This document shows positions 6,740 to 15,008 of a stretch of 40,013 nucleotides of DNA, piece after piece. Below the pieces are notes generated by a model that worked only from the letters and a program-made list of their open reading frames with translations, was not told the origin of the DNA and ran no database searches. Origin of the DNA: JAUXFS01 sp050329575 (GTDB taxonomy: Bacteria; Pseudomonadota; Alphaproteobacteria; Rhodospirillales; Defluviicoccaceae); assembly GCA_050329575.1 (NCBI GenBank), contig JBHJOP010000025.1, forward strand, positions 1 through 40,013. Direction: 5' to 3'. The position numbers and the translations under genes were made by a program. Position 1 is the first letter of the stretch; each line of letters begins with the position of its first letter.

Positions 6740-8410
6740 CTAGGCCGCGTGCCTGCGGCTCTGCACGACCCTGAAGCGCCCGGCGACGAAGTCGCTGTCG
6801 GTCAGGCAGGAGTTCGCGGCCGGATTGGCGCCGGTGGCGTGATAGTCGCTGAACGCGGCGGACTGGTTGACGAAGACGGCACCGGTGAGGTTGCAGGAGA
6901 GGGCGACGCCGGCCGCGACCGCGCAGTCCTCGGCGGCGGCGAGGACGGTGTCGTCGCTGGCGTAGACCGAGAGCGTGATCGCGCCGCGCTCGCGGGCCAT
7001 GTCGCGGGCGATGCTCAGGCTGTCGGCCGTCGAGTCGGTCGCGACGATGAACGAGACCGGGCCGAACCACTCCTGGCCGTAGGTGGCGCGATCCCGCTCG
7101 GCGTCGAGCTGAACCACCAGCGGCGTCACCACCCGGGCGTCCGGATAGCGGGGATGTTCCAGCCGTTTCGAATCGAGCAGGATCTTGCCGGTGTGCCGGG
7201 CCCGTTCCAGACGCTCCATGACGCCGTCGTTCTGGACGGCGCCGAGCACCTCGACCGCGCGCTCGCGATCGCCGAGCAGCTTGTCGACGCCGTCGCAGAT
7301 CGCCTTGGCGACCTCGTCGAAGCTCATCGTGCCGCCGTCGACACGAATGCCGTCACGGGGCACGAAGATGTTCTGCGGCGTCGTGCACATCTGACCGGTG
7401 TACAGGCTGAGGGAGAAGGCGATGTTGCGGGCCGCGCTCTTGAAGTCCTGGGCGCTGTCGATGACGATCGCGTTGACGCCCGCCTTCTCGGTGTAGACCC
7501 GCGCCTGGTGGGCGTGCTCCTCGAGCCAGCGGCCGTTGGCGTTGCTGCCGGTGAAATCGATGATCGCCACCTCGGGCCGCAGCGCGAGGTCGGGAGCGAG
7601 GGTGCCGCCGGGATCCTCGGCGGCGAGGCAGACGAGGTTGGGATCGAAGCCGGCCTCGGCCAGCACCTGCCGCGCCGTTTCGACGGTCATCGCCACCGGG
7701 AGAATCGCGCCCGGATGGGGCTTCGAGAGCACCGCGTTGCCGGTCGCCAGGCTGGCGAACAGGCCGGGGTAGCTGTTCCAGGTCGGGAAGGTGCAGCAAC
7801 CGATGACCAGTCCGATTCCCCGCGGCACGACGTGGTACGTCTTGGTCATCGACAGGGGCGGGTTCTTCCCCTGCGGTTTCTCCCAGGTGGCGGTCGCCGG
7901 AATGCGCTTCATCTCCGCGTAGGCATAGGCGACCGCCTCCAGGCCGCGGTCCTGGGCGTGCGGCCCGCCGGCCTGGAACGCCATCATGAACGGCTGACCG
8001 GTCGTGTGATGAACGGCGTGGGCGATCTCGAAGCTGCACCTGTTGAGCCGGTGCAGGATCTCGAGGCACACCCCGGCGCGAACCTCCGGGGACGCGCGGC
8101 CCCAGGCCTCCATCGCCCGACGCATGGCCGGCAGAAGGGCGTCGGCGTCGATCTTGGGATAGGTGACGCCGAGCTTGATTCCGAACGGTGAAACCTCGGA
8201 CCCCACCTTGCCGATCGTTCCCGGCTGGTCGATCTCGAAATGGCGGCCGAGGCGCGACTCGAAGGCGCGCTGCCCGTCGTCGCTCGCGGTCTCGCCGTAG
8301 ATCTTTCCGCTCGGCATCTCCGGATAGGTCGACCAGTAGCCGCGCTGTCCGATCGCTTGCACCGCCTTCTCCAGGGTGCTGCGGTGGTTCTCGAAGAAAT
8401 TCGTCGGCAT
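6740..8410 (-). CDS. paaN: PaaN: phenylacetate-pathway aldehyde dehydrogenase lacking the hydratase domain
   Basis: 556 residues of the shorter PaaN type, an aldehyde dehydrogenase. It would oxidise the semialdehyde formed on opening the oxepin-CoA ring to 3-oxo-5,6-dehydrosuberyl-CoA. Dehydrogenase features: N211 in FPTWNSYPG, E309 (YTEKAG), catalytic C342 in GQMCTTPQN, and FTGSNANGRW at 286-295. The C-terminal MaoC-like oxepin-CoA hydrolase domain of E. coli PaaZ (about 680 residues) is absent, so ring hydrolysis must be done by another protein. The start at 8410 has GAGGGGAG just upstream; the longer start at 8449 reads into the paaY end. Last gene of the paa operon, 31 bp after paaY. Confidence 0.9.
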   Translation of the reverse strand: MPTNFFENHRSTLEKAVQAIGQRGYWSTYPEMPSGKIYGETASDDGQRAFESRLGRHFEIDQPGTIGKVGSEVSPFGIKLGVTYPKIDADALLPAMRRAMEAWGRASPEVRAGVCLEILHRLNRCSFEIAHAVHHTTGQPFMMAFQAGGPHAQDRGLEAVAYAYAEMKRIPATATWEKPQGKNPPLSMTKTYHVVPRGIGLVIGCCTFPTWNSYPGLFASLATGNAVLSKPHPGAILPVAMTVETARQVLAEAGFDPNLVCLAAEDPGGTLAPDLALRPEVAIIDFTGSNANGRWLEEHAHQARVYTEKAGVNAIVIDSAQDFKSAARNIAFSLSLYTGQMCTTPQNIFVPRDGIRVDGGTMSFDEVAKAICDGVDKLLGDRERAVEVLGAVQNDGVMERLERARHTGKILLDSKRLEHPRYPDARVVTPLVVQLDAERDRATYGQEWFGPVSFIVATDSTADSLSIARDMARERGAITLSVYASDDTVLAAAEDCAVAAGVALSCNLTGAVFVNQSAAFSDYHATGANPAANSCLTDSDFVAGRFRVVQSRRHAA

Positions 8411-8441
8411 GATGCTCCCCTCTTTGGCGATGAGACGTGAA

Positions 8442-9056
8442 TTAGTCACCGAACGTGCGCCGCGCTTCGTAGAGCGGGTTCAGGTTGTCGACCTCGATGC
8501 GTTTGCGCCCCGATTCGACCGCCGCCAGCGGCGCGCATCGTCTCATCGTGTTGGCGCTGCGCACGGCCAGTTGCTGGTAGGTGCGGGTGCCCTTGGCCTT
8601 CCAGGCGATTTCCTCGTCGCGGAGCTCGCGGATCACTCTCGCCGGAACGCCGGCGACCAGGGATCGCGGCGGAACCGCCGTGTCGGCCTTGACGAGGGCC
8701 AGGGCGGCGACGATGCTGTCGGCGCCGATGGTGGCGTTGTCCATCACCACGGCGTTCATGCCGACCATGGCGTTGCGCCCGATACGGCAGCCATGAAGCA
8801 CGGCGCCATGGCCGACGTGGCCGTCCTCCTCGATCACGGTATCGGTGTTCGGGAAGCCGTGCATGACGCACGTGTCCTGGATGTTGGCGCCCCGCTCCAG
8901 GATCAGGCGGCCGAAGTCGCCGCGCAGACAGGCCGCCGGCCCGACGTAACACCCCGGACCGATGATGACGTCGCCGATCAGCACCGCGCTCGGATGAACG
9001 AATGCCGTCGCGTCCACCACCGGGACCAGACCATCGATCTCGTAGACTTCGATCAT
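8442..9056 (-). CDS. paaY: PaaY: hexapeptide-repeat thioesterase
   Basis: 204 residues, gamma-carbonic-anhydrase-like left-handed beta helix. Hexapeptide repeats run from about 25 to 135 (VHPSAVLIGDVIIGPGCYVGP onward), with metal-type histidines in CVMHGF and GHVGHGAVLHG. PaaY proteins hydrolyse dead-end CoA esters such as ring-hydroxylated and 2-hydroxycyclohepta-dienyl products, freeing CoA when the pathway stalls. The ATG at 9056 has GGAGGAG four bases upstream. It lies between the PaaA/PaaC-like gene and paaN in the operon. Confidence 0.88.
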   Translation of the reverse strand: MIEVYEIDGLVPVVDATAFVHPSAVLIGDVIIGPGCYVGPAACLRGDFGRLILERGANIQDTCVMHGFPNTDTVIEEDGHVGHGAVLHGCRIGRNAMVGMNAVVMDNATIGADSIVAALALVKADTAVPPRSLVAGVPARVIRELRDEEIAWKAKGTRTYQQLAVRSANTMRRCAPLAAVESGRKRIEVDNLNPLYEARRTFGD

Positions 9057-9096
9057 CGCTCCTCCGGCGCGCTCGTGGCCGTCGCGTCTGGACACC

Positions 9097-9873
9097 TCAG
9101 CCACCGGCGGCCCGCGGAACGGTCAGCCCCAGCGCGGTCAGAACGCGCCCGACCTCGTTCTGCCAGGCCGAGAACAGGTCCTCGTTGCTTCGTTGGCGCA
9201 AGCCGTAGCGGCGATAGGCCTCGAAATGGTCGGACCCGGCGCGACCGAACGTCGAGGCGACCCTGGGATACCAGTAGTCGACCGATGCCTGGGCCAGCGC
9301 CCGGTCGTGTCCTTCGGCGAGCAGCTGGCGCAGGCCCGCCTCGCCGAGATAGGCGTGGCGCGCTTCCACGGGGCGGATCTCCGAGAGGGCGTCGGCGAGC
9401 GGCTGATAGGAGCACGCCGACAGCTCCTCGAGCTGGATCACCGTCGCGCGGCCCATCAGCGTGTTCATGGTCACCGCGTCGCACCAGTCGGCGAGAGGAT
9501 AGTGGAACACGTTGAGCCGCATGTCCCCCTCGACCCGCCGGGTGCCGAGGTCGACGTCGCGATCCAGCCGATGGGCCCAGGGGTGATGTTTGACATAGCG
9601 CGACGTGTTGGCGCCGAATTCCTCCATGATCTTGAGCACGCGCTCTGCGTGCGCGAATTTCTCGAGCACCATGCGCGCCGCGATCATCCGCTCCTTCAGC
9701 CCCGGCGCCCAGTTGATCGAGTCCGCGAAACCGGACGCGCCGGCCATCTCCGAGTCGACGAACACCGCCATCAGGCGCATGATCTCGCCCCGGTAGCGCG
9801 AGTTGGCGTTGTTCGGCGAGGTCAGCTTCCCGCCCGCGGCGAGATAGTCGACCAGTTCGAGTTCGTCGTTCAT
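9097..9873 (-). CDS. Additional PaaA/PaaC-family ferritin-like protein
   Basis: 258 residues, all-helical, similar in kind to the phenylacetyl-CoA epoxidase subunits PaaA and PaaC but a third member beside both. Possible iron ligands on the four helices are E42 (DSEMAGA), E71/H75 (LEKFAHAERV), E149/E150 (QLEELSAC) and E170/H173 (VEARHAYLGE). The second ExxH motif is intact, but the first has E at i-4 and K at i-3 from H75, so di-iron binding is uncertain. It starts 20 bp after paaE and precedes paaY. The standard operon needs only PaaA, B, C, D and E, so this may be an alternative catalytic subunit with another substrate, or an accessory scaffold. Confidence 0.75.
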   Translation of the reverse strand: MNDELELVDYLAAGGKLTSPNNANSRYRGEIMRLMAVFVDSEMAGASGFADSINWAPGLKERMIAARMVLEKFAHAERVLKIMEEFGANTSRYVKHHPWAHRLDRDVDLGTRRVEGDMRLNVFHYPLADWCDAVTMNTLMGRATVIQLEELSACSYQPLADALSEIRPVEARHAYLGEAGLRQLLAEGHDRALAQASVDYWYPRVASTFGRAGSDHFEAYRRYGLRQRSNEDLFSAWQNEVGRVLTALGLTVPRAAGG

Positions 9874-9893
9874 GTGTGTTCGCCCCCGCGCCG

Positions 9894-10967
9894 CTATTGG
9901 TCGAAATCGACAACGATCTTGTCGGTGACCGGGTAGCTCTGACAGGTCAGGATGTAGCCGCGCTGAACCTCGTAGTCCTCCAGCGCGAAGTTGGTATCCA
10001 TGTCCACTTCTCCCTCGCTCAGCAAGGCGCGGCAGGTCGAGCAGACGCCACCCTTGCAGGCGTAAGGCAACTCGAGACCCTCTTCGAGGGCGGCATCGAG
10101 AATGGACTTGGTGCCCTTCCGCATGTCGAACGTCCGCGTCCGACCATCCATGACGATGGTCGCATGACAGGCGTTCTCGATCTTGGAAACCGCCTGCGGC
10201 TGCGCTTTTCGGCCGCCCTTCGGGCTCTGGGTCGCGAACAGCTCGAACTTGATCTGTCGCTTGTCGAGCCCGGCGGCCTGCAGCGCCTCGGAGACCTGCA
10301 GCATCATCGCCTCGGGGCCGCAGATGAAGGCGGTGTCGACGTCCGCGACGTCGACCCAGTGCTTGAGCAACAGGTCGCACTTTTCGCGGTCGAGAATGCC
10401 GTTGAACAGCTCGACGTCCTGCTTCTCCCGATCCAGGACGTGGACGAGTTGGAATCGTCCGAGATGATCGTTCTTGATGTCCTCCAGCTCCTCGCGAAAC
10501 ATGATCGAGCTCGAGGCCCGATTGCCGTAGAAGAGCGTGAACGAGCTCTCCGGTTCCGTCAGCAGCGTCGTCCTGATGATGCCGAGCACCGGCGTGATGC
10601 CGCTGCCGCCGGCGAAGCCGACGTAGTGGTTGCGGTTCGCGGGGTCGAGGGGCACGAAGAAGCTTCCCATCGGCGGCATCGCCTCCAGGATGTCTCCCGC
10701 CGCCAGGTGCTCGTTCGCCCAGGTGGAGAACCGCCCGCCCGGCACCCTCTTGATGCCGACGCGCAGGTGAGGATCCTGCACGGCGGCGCAGATCGAATAC
10801 GATCTGCGCACCTCTTCGCCGTCGATCGTCGCACGAAAGGTCAGGTACTGACCCTGTTTGAACCGAAAAATCTCCTTGTATTCCGCCGCCACGTCGAGCG
10901 AGACCACCACCGCGTCACGCGTTTCCTTGTGCACGTCGGAGACCTTCAATGGATAAAATTTGACCAT
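9894..10967 (-). CDS. paaE: PaaE: phenylacetyl-CoA epoxidase reductase subunit
   Basis: 357 residues: FAD-binding domain with RRSYSI near residue 54, NADPH-binding domain (GFAGGSGITPVLGI, then FICGPEAMM), and C-terminal plant-type [2Fe-2S] ferredoxin domain with C304, C309, C312 and C342. It passes electrons from NADPH to the PaaA di-iron centre. The ATG at 10967 was chosen because homologues start with the flavodoxin-reductase strand MVKFYPL; the upstream extension has no sense. It lies 34 bp after paaD. Confidence 0.95.
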   Translation of the reverse strand: MVKFYPLKVSDVHKETRDAVVVSLDVAAEYKEIFRFKQGQYLTFRATIDGEEVRRSYSICAAVQDPHLRVGIKRVPGGRFSTWANEHLAAGDILEAMPPMGSFFVPLDPANRNHYVGFAGGSGITPVLGIIRTTLLTEPESSFTLFYGNRASSSIMFREELEDIKNDHLGRFQLVHVLDREKQDVELFNGILDREKCDLLLKHWVDVADVDTAFICGPEAMMLQVSEALQAAGLDKRQIKFELFATQSPKGGRKAQPQAVSKIENACHATIVMDGRTRTFDMRKGTKSILDAALEEGLELPYACKGGVCSTCRALLSEGEVDMDTNFALEDYEVQRGYILTCQSYPVTDKIVVDFDQ

Positions 10968-11001
10968 TCTTGTGTTCCGTTCCAGCTGTCGCGGCCTGCC
11001 G

Positions 11002-11529
11002 TCAATGGCATTTGAACAGGTCGAAGGGCTCGAGACAGTCGCCGCACTTGTAGAGAGCCTTGCACGGGGTCGATCCGAATTCGGAGACGCGGATCGTATT
11101 GTCGGAGCCACAGTGGGGGCACTGGGCGGGCGCCGCGCCGCCGCCGATCCGGTCGACGAGCTGCCGGACCTTCGGTGGCGGGGCGATGCCGTAGTTCTTC
11201 AGACGCTCCCGTCCCGCCTCCGAAATCCAGTCGGTGGTCCAGGGCGGCGAAATCCGGGTTTCCAGCCGGAGGTGCCGCACCCCGCGGTCGCGAATGGCGC
11301 GCTCGATCTCGAAGGCGATCATCGACGTCGCCGGACATCCCGAATAGGTGGGGGTGATGGTCACCACCAGTTCCGACGCCCGATCCTCTCCCTCCCAGCG
11401 GACGTCGCGGACGATCCCCAGATCGACCACCGACAGCACCGGGATCTCCGGGTCCGGCACCTCGCGGAGCCAGTCCCAGATCTCGACCGTCGCGGGTCGC
11501 GGGGAGGAGGGGGAGGGCGTCGTGTTCAC
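11002..11529 (-). CDS. paaD: PaaD: iron-sulfur/maturation factor of the epoxidase
   Basis: About 175 residues. The N-terminal DUF59/MIP18 domain (VPDPEIPVLSVVDLGIVRDV, TPTYSGCPA) is of the type used in Fe-S or di-iron centre maturation; the C-terminus is a zinc-ribbon (CPHCGS, then CGDC and CH). PaaD is needed for an active epoxidase though it is not in the catalytic core. Start: GTG at 11529 overlaps the paaC stop as GTGA; a second GTG lies at 11532. No ATG is available nearby. Confidence 0.92.
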   Translation of the reverse strand: MNTTPSPSSPRPATVEIWDWLREVPDPEIPVLSVVDLGIVRDVRWEGEDRASELVVTITPTYSGCPATSMIAFEIERAIRDRGVRHLRLETRISPPWTTDWISEAGRERLKNYGIAPPPKVRQLVDRIGGGAAPAQCPHCGSDNTIRVSEFGSTPCKALYKCGDCLEPFDLFKCH

Positions 11530-12290
11530 CACGATGCCCCCGGGTAGGCCCGCTGCAGGAACTGCATCTCGGCGAGAATGTAGCCGAGGCTCTCGCTGTG
11601 GACGCCCTTCTTGCCGCCGCTGTGCATCCAAGCGGCCTCCGGCAGTTCCAAGGTGCCCTTGCGCAGGGTGTCGCCGACGCTGGCACGCCACGGCTCGACG
11701 AGGCCCGCCAGGTCGGGGGCCACCCCCTCGGCGACCAGCGATGCCTCGACCGCGTCGACCTCGAACAGCTCGCCGGTATAGCTCCACAGATCGTCGATGG
11801 CCCGCTGCATGCGGTCGTGGCTCTCCTCGGTGCCGTCCCCCAGCGTCACCACCCACAACGCACTGCGATCGAGGTGATACTTGGCCTCCTTGACCGCCTT
11901 CGCCGCGATCTCCGCGATGCGCGCATCGCGCGAGTCCGTCAACGCCGACAACGCCAGAACATGCCAGGCATCGAAGTAGAACTGCCTCGCCATCGTCTGC
12001 GCGTAGTCCCCGTTGGGCTGCTCGACGAGCAGCACGTTGCGGAAGTCCCAGACATCGCGCCGGTAGGCGAGGGCGTCGGCGTCCCGCCCGCGCCCTTCCA
12101 GCTCTCCCGCATAGCCCAACCAGAACTGCGCCTGGCCGATGAGGTCGAGGGCGACGTTCGTCAGCGCCAGGTCCTCTTCGAGCACCGGACCATGACCGCA
12201 CCATTCGGACAGCCGATGGGAGAGAACGAGCGCGTTGTCCCCCAGTCGAAGCAGGTACTCGAAGCGCGGATCCGCCGTCTCCGCCATCAC
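11526..12290 (-). CDS. paaC: PaaC: structural subunit of phenylacetyl-CoA epoxidase
   Basis: 254 residues, ferritin-like helical protein with LRLGDNALVLSHRLSEWCG at the start and VKEAKYHLDRSALWV in the middle. PaaC pairs with PaaA in the heterodimer but has lost a working di-iron site in known members. The start overlaps the paaB stop (GATGATG) and its own stop overlaps the paaD start, so B-C-D are translationally coupled. Confidence 0.95.
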   Translation of the reverse strand: MMAETADPRFEYLLRLGDNALVLSHRLSEWCGHGPVLEEDLALTNVALDLIGQAQFWLGYAGELEGRGRDADALAYRRDVWDFRNVLLVEQPNGDYAQTMARQFYFDAWHVLALSALTDSRDARIAEIAAKAVKEAKYHLDRSALWVVTLGDGTEESHDRMQRAIDDLWSYTGELFEVDAVEASLVAEGVAPDLAGLVEPWRASVGDTLRKGTLELPEAAWMHSGGKKGVHSESLGYILAEMQFLQRAYPGASW

Positions 12291-12568
12291 ATCGCCCCCA
12301 CTTCTTCGGGAATGTCGTAGAACGTCGGATGCCGGTAGACCTTGGCGTTCGACGGCTCGAACAGCGGCCCCTTGTCGCCCGGCGCACTGGCGACGATGTG
12401 GTTCGATGCGACGACCCAGATGCTGACCCCTTCGTTGCGCCGCGTATAGACGTCGCGGGCGCTCTGAATCGCGTGCGCGGCGTCAGGGGCGTGGAGACTT
12501 CCCACGTGCCGGTGAGCGAGGCCGTGCTGGCTGCGGATGAAGATTTCCCACAATGGCCATTCTTTCAT
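12287..12568 (-). CDS. paaB: PaaB: small subunit of phenylacetyl-CoA epoxidase
   Basis: 93 residues, standard length. MKEWPLWEIFIRSQHGLAHRHVGS and the AHAIQSARDVYTRRNEGVSIWVV segment are typical. PaaB bridges PaaAC heterodimers. The ATG at 12568 was chosen by homologue length; a start at 12637 would overlap the end of paaA. It follows paaA by 16 bp. Confidence 0.95.
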   Translation of the reverse strand: MKEWPLWEIFIRSQHGLAHRHVGSLHAPDAAHAIQSARDVYTRRNEGVSIWVVASNHIVASAPGDKGPLFEPSNAKVYRHPTFYDIPEEVGAM

Positions 12569-12584
12569 CGTCTTGACTCCTTGC

Positions 12585-13574
12585 TCAGGCGGCGAGGTGG
12601 TGTGCGGCGTGCTTCTGCGCGTAGGCCGTCGCCGCATCGCGCACCCAGCGGCCGTTCTCGTAGGCCTCGACGCGCGCGCGCATCCGCTGCTTGTTGCAGG
12701 GACCGTCGCCCCGGATCACCCGGTGGAACTCGCTCCAGTCGATCACCCCGAAATCGTAGTGGCCCCGCTCTTCGTTCCAGCGCAGATCGGGATCGGGGAC
12801 CTTGAGACCCAGGTACTCGGCCTGCGGCACCGTCTGATCGACGAACCGCTGCCGGAGCTGGTCGTTGCTGTCGATCTTGATCTTCCACTGCATGGACTGG
12901 GCCGAGTGCGCGGACTGATCGTCGGGCGGACCGAACATCATCAGCGACGGCCACCACCAGCGGTTGAGGGCGTCCTGCGCCATCTGCTTCTGCTCCGCGG
13001 TGCCCCGGCACAGGGTCAGCAGCAGGTCGTAGCCCTGACGCTGGTGAAAGCTCTCCTCCTTGCAGATCCTGACCATGGCCCGGCCATACGGTCCGTAGGA
13101 GCAGCGCTGCAACGGCACCTGGTTCATGATCGCGGCGCCGTCGACCAGCCAGCCGATGGCCCCGATGTCGGCCCAGGTCAAGGCCGGGTAGTTGAAGATG
13201 CTCGAATATTTGGCCTTGCCGCTGTGCAGCGCATCGAGCAGTTCGTCCCGTGAAACGCCCAGGGTTTCGGCGGCGCAGTAGAGATAGAGCCCGTGCCCGC
13301 CTTCGTCCTGGACCTTGGCGAGCAGAATGGCCTTGCGCTTCAGCGACGGCGCGCGGGTGATCCAGTTGCCTTCCGGCAGCATGCCGACGATCTCCGAGTG
13401 CGCATGCTGCGAGATCTGCCGGATCAGCGTCTTGCGATAGGCCTCGGGCATCTCGTCCTTGGGCTCGATCCTGATCCCGGCGTCGATCCGCTCCTGAAAG
13501 GCCCGCTCCTCCGCCGTCATTTCCTCGAGCGACTTCACCCGATCGGCGCCCGTGTCCACCATCTGCGCATACAT
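12585..13574 (-). CDS. paaA: PaaA: catalytic di-iron subunit of phenylacetyl-CoA 1,2-epoxidase
   Basis: 329 residues. Binds the di-iron site that uses O2 to epoxidise the ring of phenylacetyl-CoA. Iron ligands are visible at E61 (HSEIVG), E91/H94 (DEGGHGLYLY) and E174/H177 (EESFHQRQGYDLL). RWWWPSLMMFGP is a family signature. The ATG at 13574 has GGAGAG about 6 bases upstream; the longer start at 13637 is unlikely. It follows paaK by a 90-bp gap, the largest inside the paa operon, which might hold a secondary promoter, though I see no clear one. Confidence 0.96.
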   Translation of the reverse strand: MYAQMVDTGADRVKSLEEMTAEERAFQERIDAGIRIEPKDEMPEAYRKTLIRQISQHAHSEIVGMLPEGNWITRAPSLKRKAILLAKVQDEGGHGLYLYCAAETLGVSRDELLDALHSGKAKYSSIFNYPALTWADIGAIGWLVDGAAIMNQVPLQRCSYGPYGRAMVRICKEESFHQRQGYDLLLTLCRGTAEQKQMAQDALNRWWWPSLMMFGPPDDQSAHSAQSMQWKIKIDSNDQLRQRFVDQTVPQAEYLGLKVPDPDLRWNEERGHYDFGVIDWSEFHRVIRGDGPCNKQRMRARVEAYENGRWVRDAATAYAQKHAAHHLAA

Positions 13575-13664
13575 CTTCGCTCTCCATCGTTTCGGTGAGT
13601 CAACATCTCCAATCGAAAGATATGACTCTTGCTTCACTCCATCCAGGCTGTCGGCCGCAGCGAC

Positions 13665-14987
13665 TCAGTTCTTGGGACGCAGATCGACCACCCGCTTGGC
13701 CTTGCCGACCGGTGAACGTTCGATGCTGTCCGGATCCAGCACGCTGACGGTGCTGGTGACCCCGATCAGGGACTTGATGTTGTGCTGGAGTTCGTTGGCC
13801 AACGCCGTCTTGCGCGCCGCCGCCGCCGGGTCGCGGGCCACCTGCGGGCGGAGTTCGGCCTTCACGTCCAGCTTGTCGAGGTGGCCGTCGCGGCTCACCA
13901 CCAGCTGATAGATCGGCGCCAGGTCCGGCATCTTGAGAACGAGTTCCTCGATCTGGGTCGGAAACACGTTCACCCCGCGGATGATCAGCATATCGTCGGA
14001 CCGGCCGGTGATCTTGCCCATGCGCCGCATCGACCGGGCGCTGGGCGACAGAAGGCACGTCAGGTCGCGGGTCCGGTAGCGGATGACGGGCAACGCCTCC
14101 TTGGTCAGCGAGGTGAAGACCAGCTCGCCGATCTCGCCGTCCGGCAACGGCGTGCCCGTCTCGGGATCGATGATCTCCGGATAGAAGAAGTCCTCCCAGA
14201 CGGTGAGACCGTCCTTGGTCTCGACGCATTCGTTGGCGACCCCGGGGCCCATGACCTCCGACAGGCCGTAGATGTCGACGGCGTCGATGGCCATCCGGCG
14301 CTCGATCTCTTCGCGCATCTGGCCGGTCCAGGGCTCCGCCCCGAAGATGCCGATCTTGAGCGACGACGCGTGGGGATCGATCCCCTGGCGATCCATCTCG
14401 TCGGCGATGTTGAGGACGTAGGACGGCGTGACCATGATCACGCGGGGCTGGAAGTCCTGAATGAGCTGGACCTGCTTCTCCGTCTGTCCGCCCCCCATCG
14501 GGATCACGGTGCAGCCGAGCCGTTCCGCGCCGTAGTGGGCGCCGAGGCCGCCGGTGAACAGGCCGTAGCCGTAGGCCACCTGGACTCTGTCGCCCGGGCG
14601 CCCGCCCGAGGCCCAGATCGATCGCGCGACGGCGTCGGCCCACACGCTGATGTCGTTCCGGGTGTAACCGACCACCGTCGGCTTGCCGGTGGTGCCGCTC
14701 GATGCGTGGATGCGGACGACCTGCTCGATCGGCACCGCGAACATCCCGAACGGGTAGGTGTCGCGCAGGTCCTGCTTGGTCGTGAACGGGAACCTGCTCA
14801 GATCGCTCAGCGTCTTGAGGTCGTCGGGATGCACCTGCTGGCGTTCGCACTTGGCCCGGTAGTGGGCGACATTGTCATAGGCGTGCCGAACCGACCATTG
14901 CAGGCGTTGCAGCTGCAGGGCGCGGATCTCGTCCACGCTGGCCGTCTCGATGGGGTGCAGCCCCGACTGTCCGATGTTTCTGGTCAT
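13665..14987 (-). CDS. paaK: PaaK: phenylacetate-CoA ligase
   Basis: 440 residues, standard for the AMP-forming phenylacetate ligase: LQWSVRHAYDNVAHYR near the start, P-loop ASSGTTGKPTVVGYT, YGLSEVMGPGVA adenine-site motif, and GRSDDMLIIRGVNVFPTQIEE hinge followed by the C-terminal lid with catalytic lysine in SPVGKAKRV. It activates phenylacetate to phenylacetyl-CoA, the pathway entry. The ATG at 14987 has GGAGGAA just upstream, 21 bp after paaJ. Confidence 0.96.
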   Translation of the reverse strand: MTRNIGQSGLHPIETASVDEIRALQLQRLQWSVRHAYDNVAHYRAKCERQQVHPDDLKTLSDLSRFPFTTKQDLRDTYPFGMFAVPIEQVVRIHASSGTTGKPTVVGYTRNDISVWADAVARSIWASGGRPGDRVQVAYGYGLFTGGLGAHYGAERLGCTVIPMGGGQTEKQVQLIQDFQPRVIMVTPSYVLNIADEMDRQGIDPHASSLKIGIFGAEPWTGQMREEIERRMAIDAVDIYGLSEVMGPGVANECVETKDGLTVWEDFFYPEIIDPETGTPLPDGEIGELVFTSLTKEALPVIRYRTRDLTCLLSPSARSMRRMGKITGRSDDMLIIRGVNVFPTQIEELVLKMPDLAPIYQLVVSRDGHLDKLDVKAELRPQVARDPAAAARKTALANELQHNIKSLIGVTSTVSVLDPDSIERSPVGKAKRVVDLRPKN

Positions 14988-15008
14988 GGATTCCTCCCTC
15001 GCTGGGAC

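Noticed and set aside
13575..13664. Internal promoter in the 90-bp paaK-paaA gap
   Set aside because: No convincing -35/-10 pair was seen; the gap is noted only.
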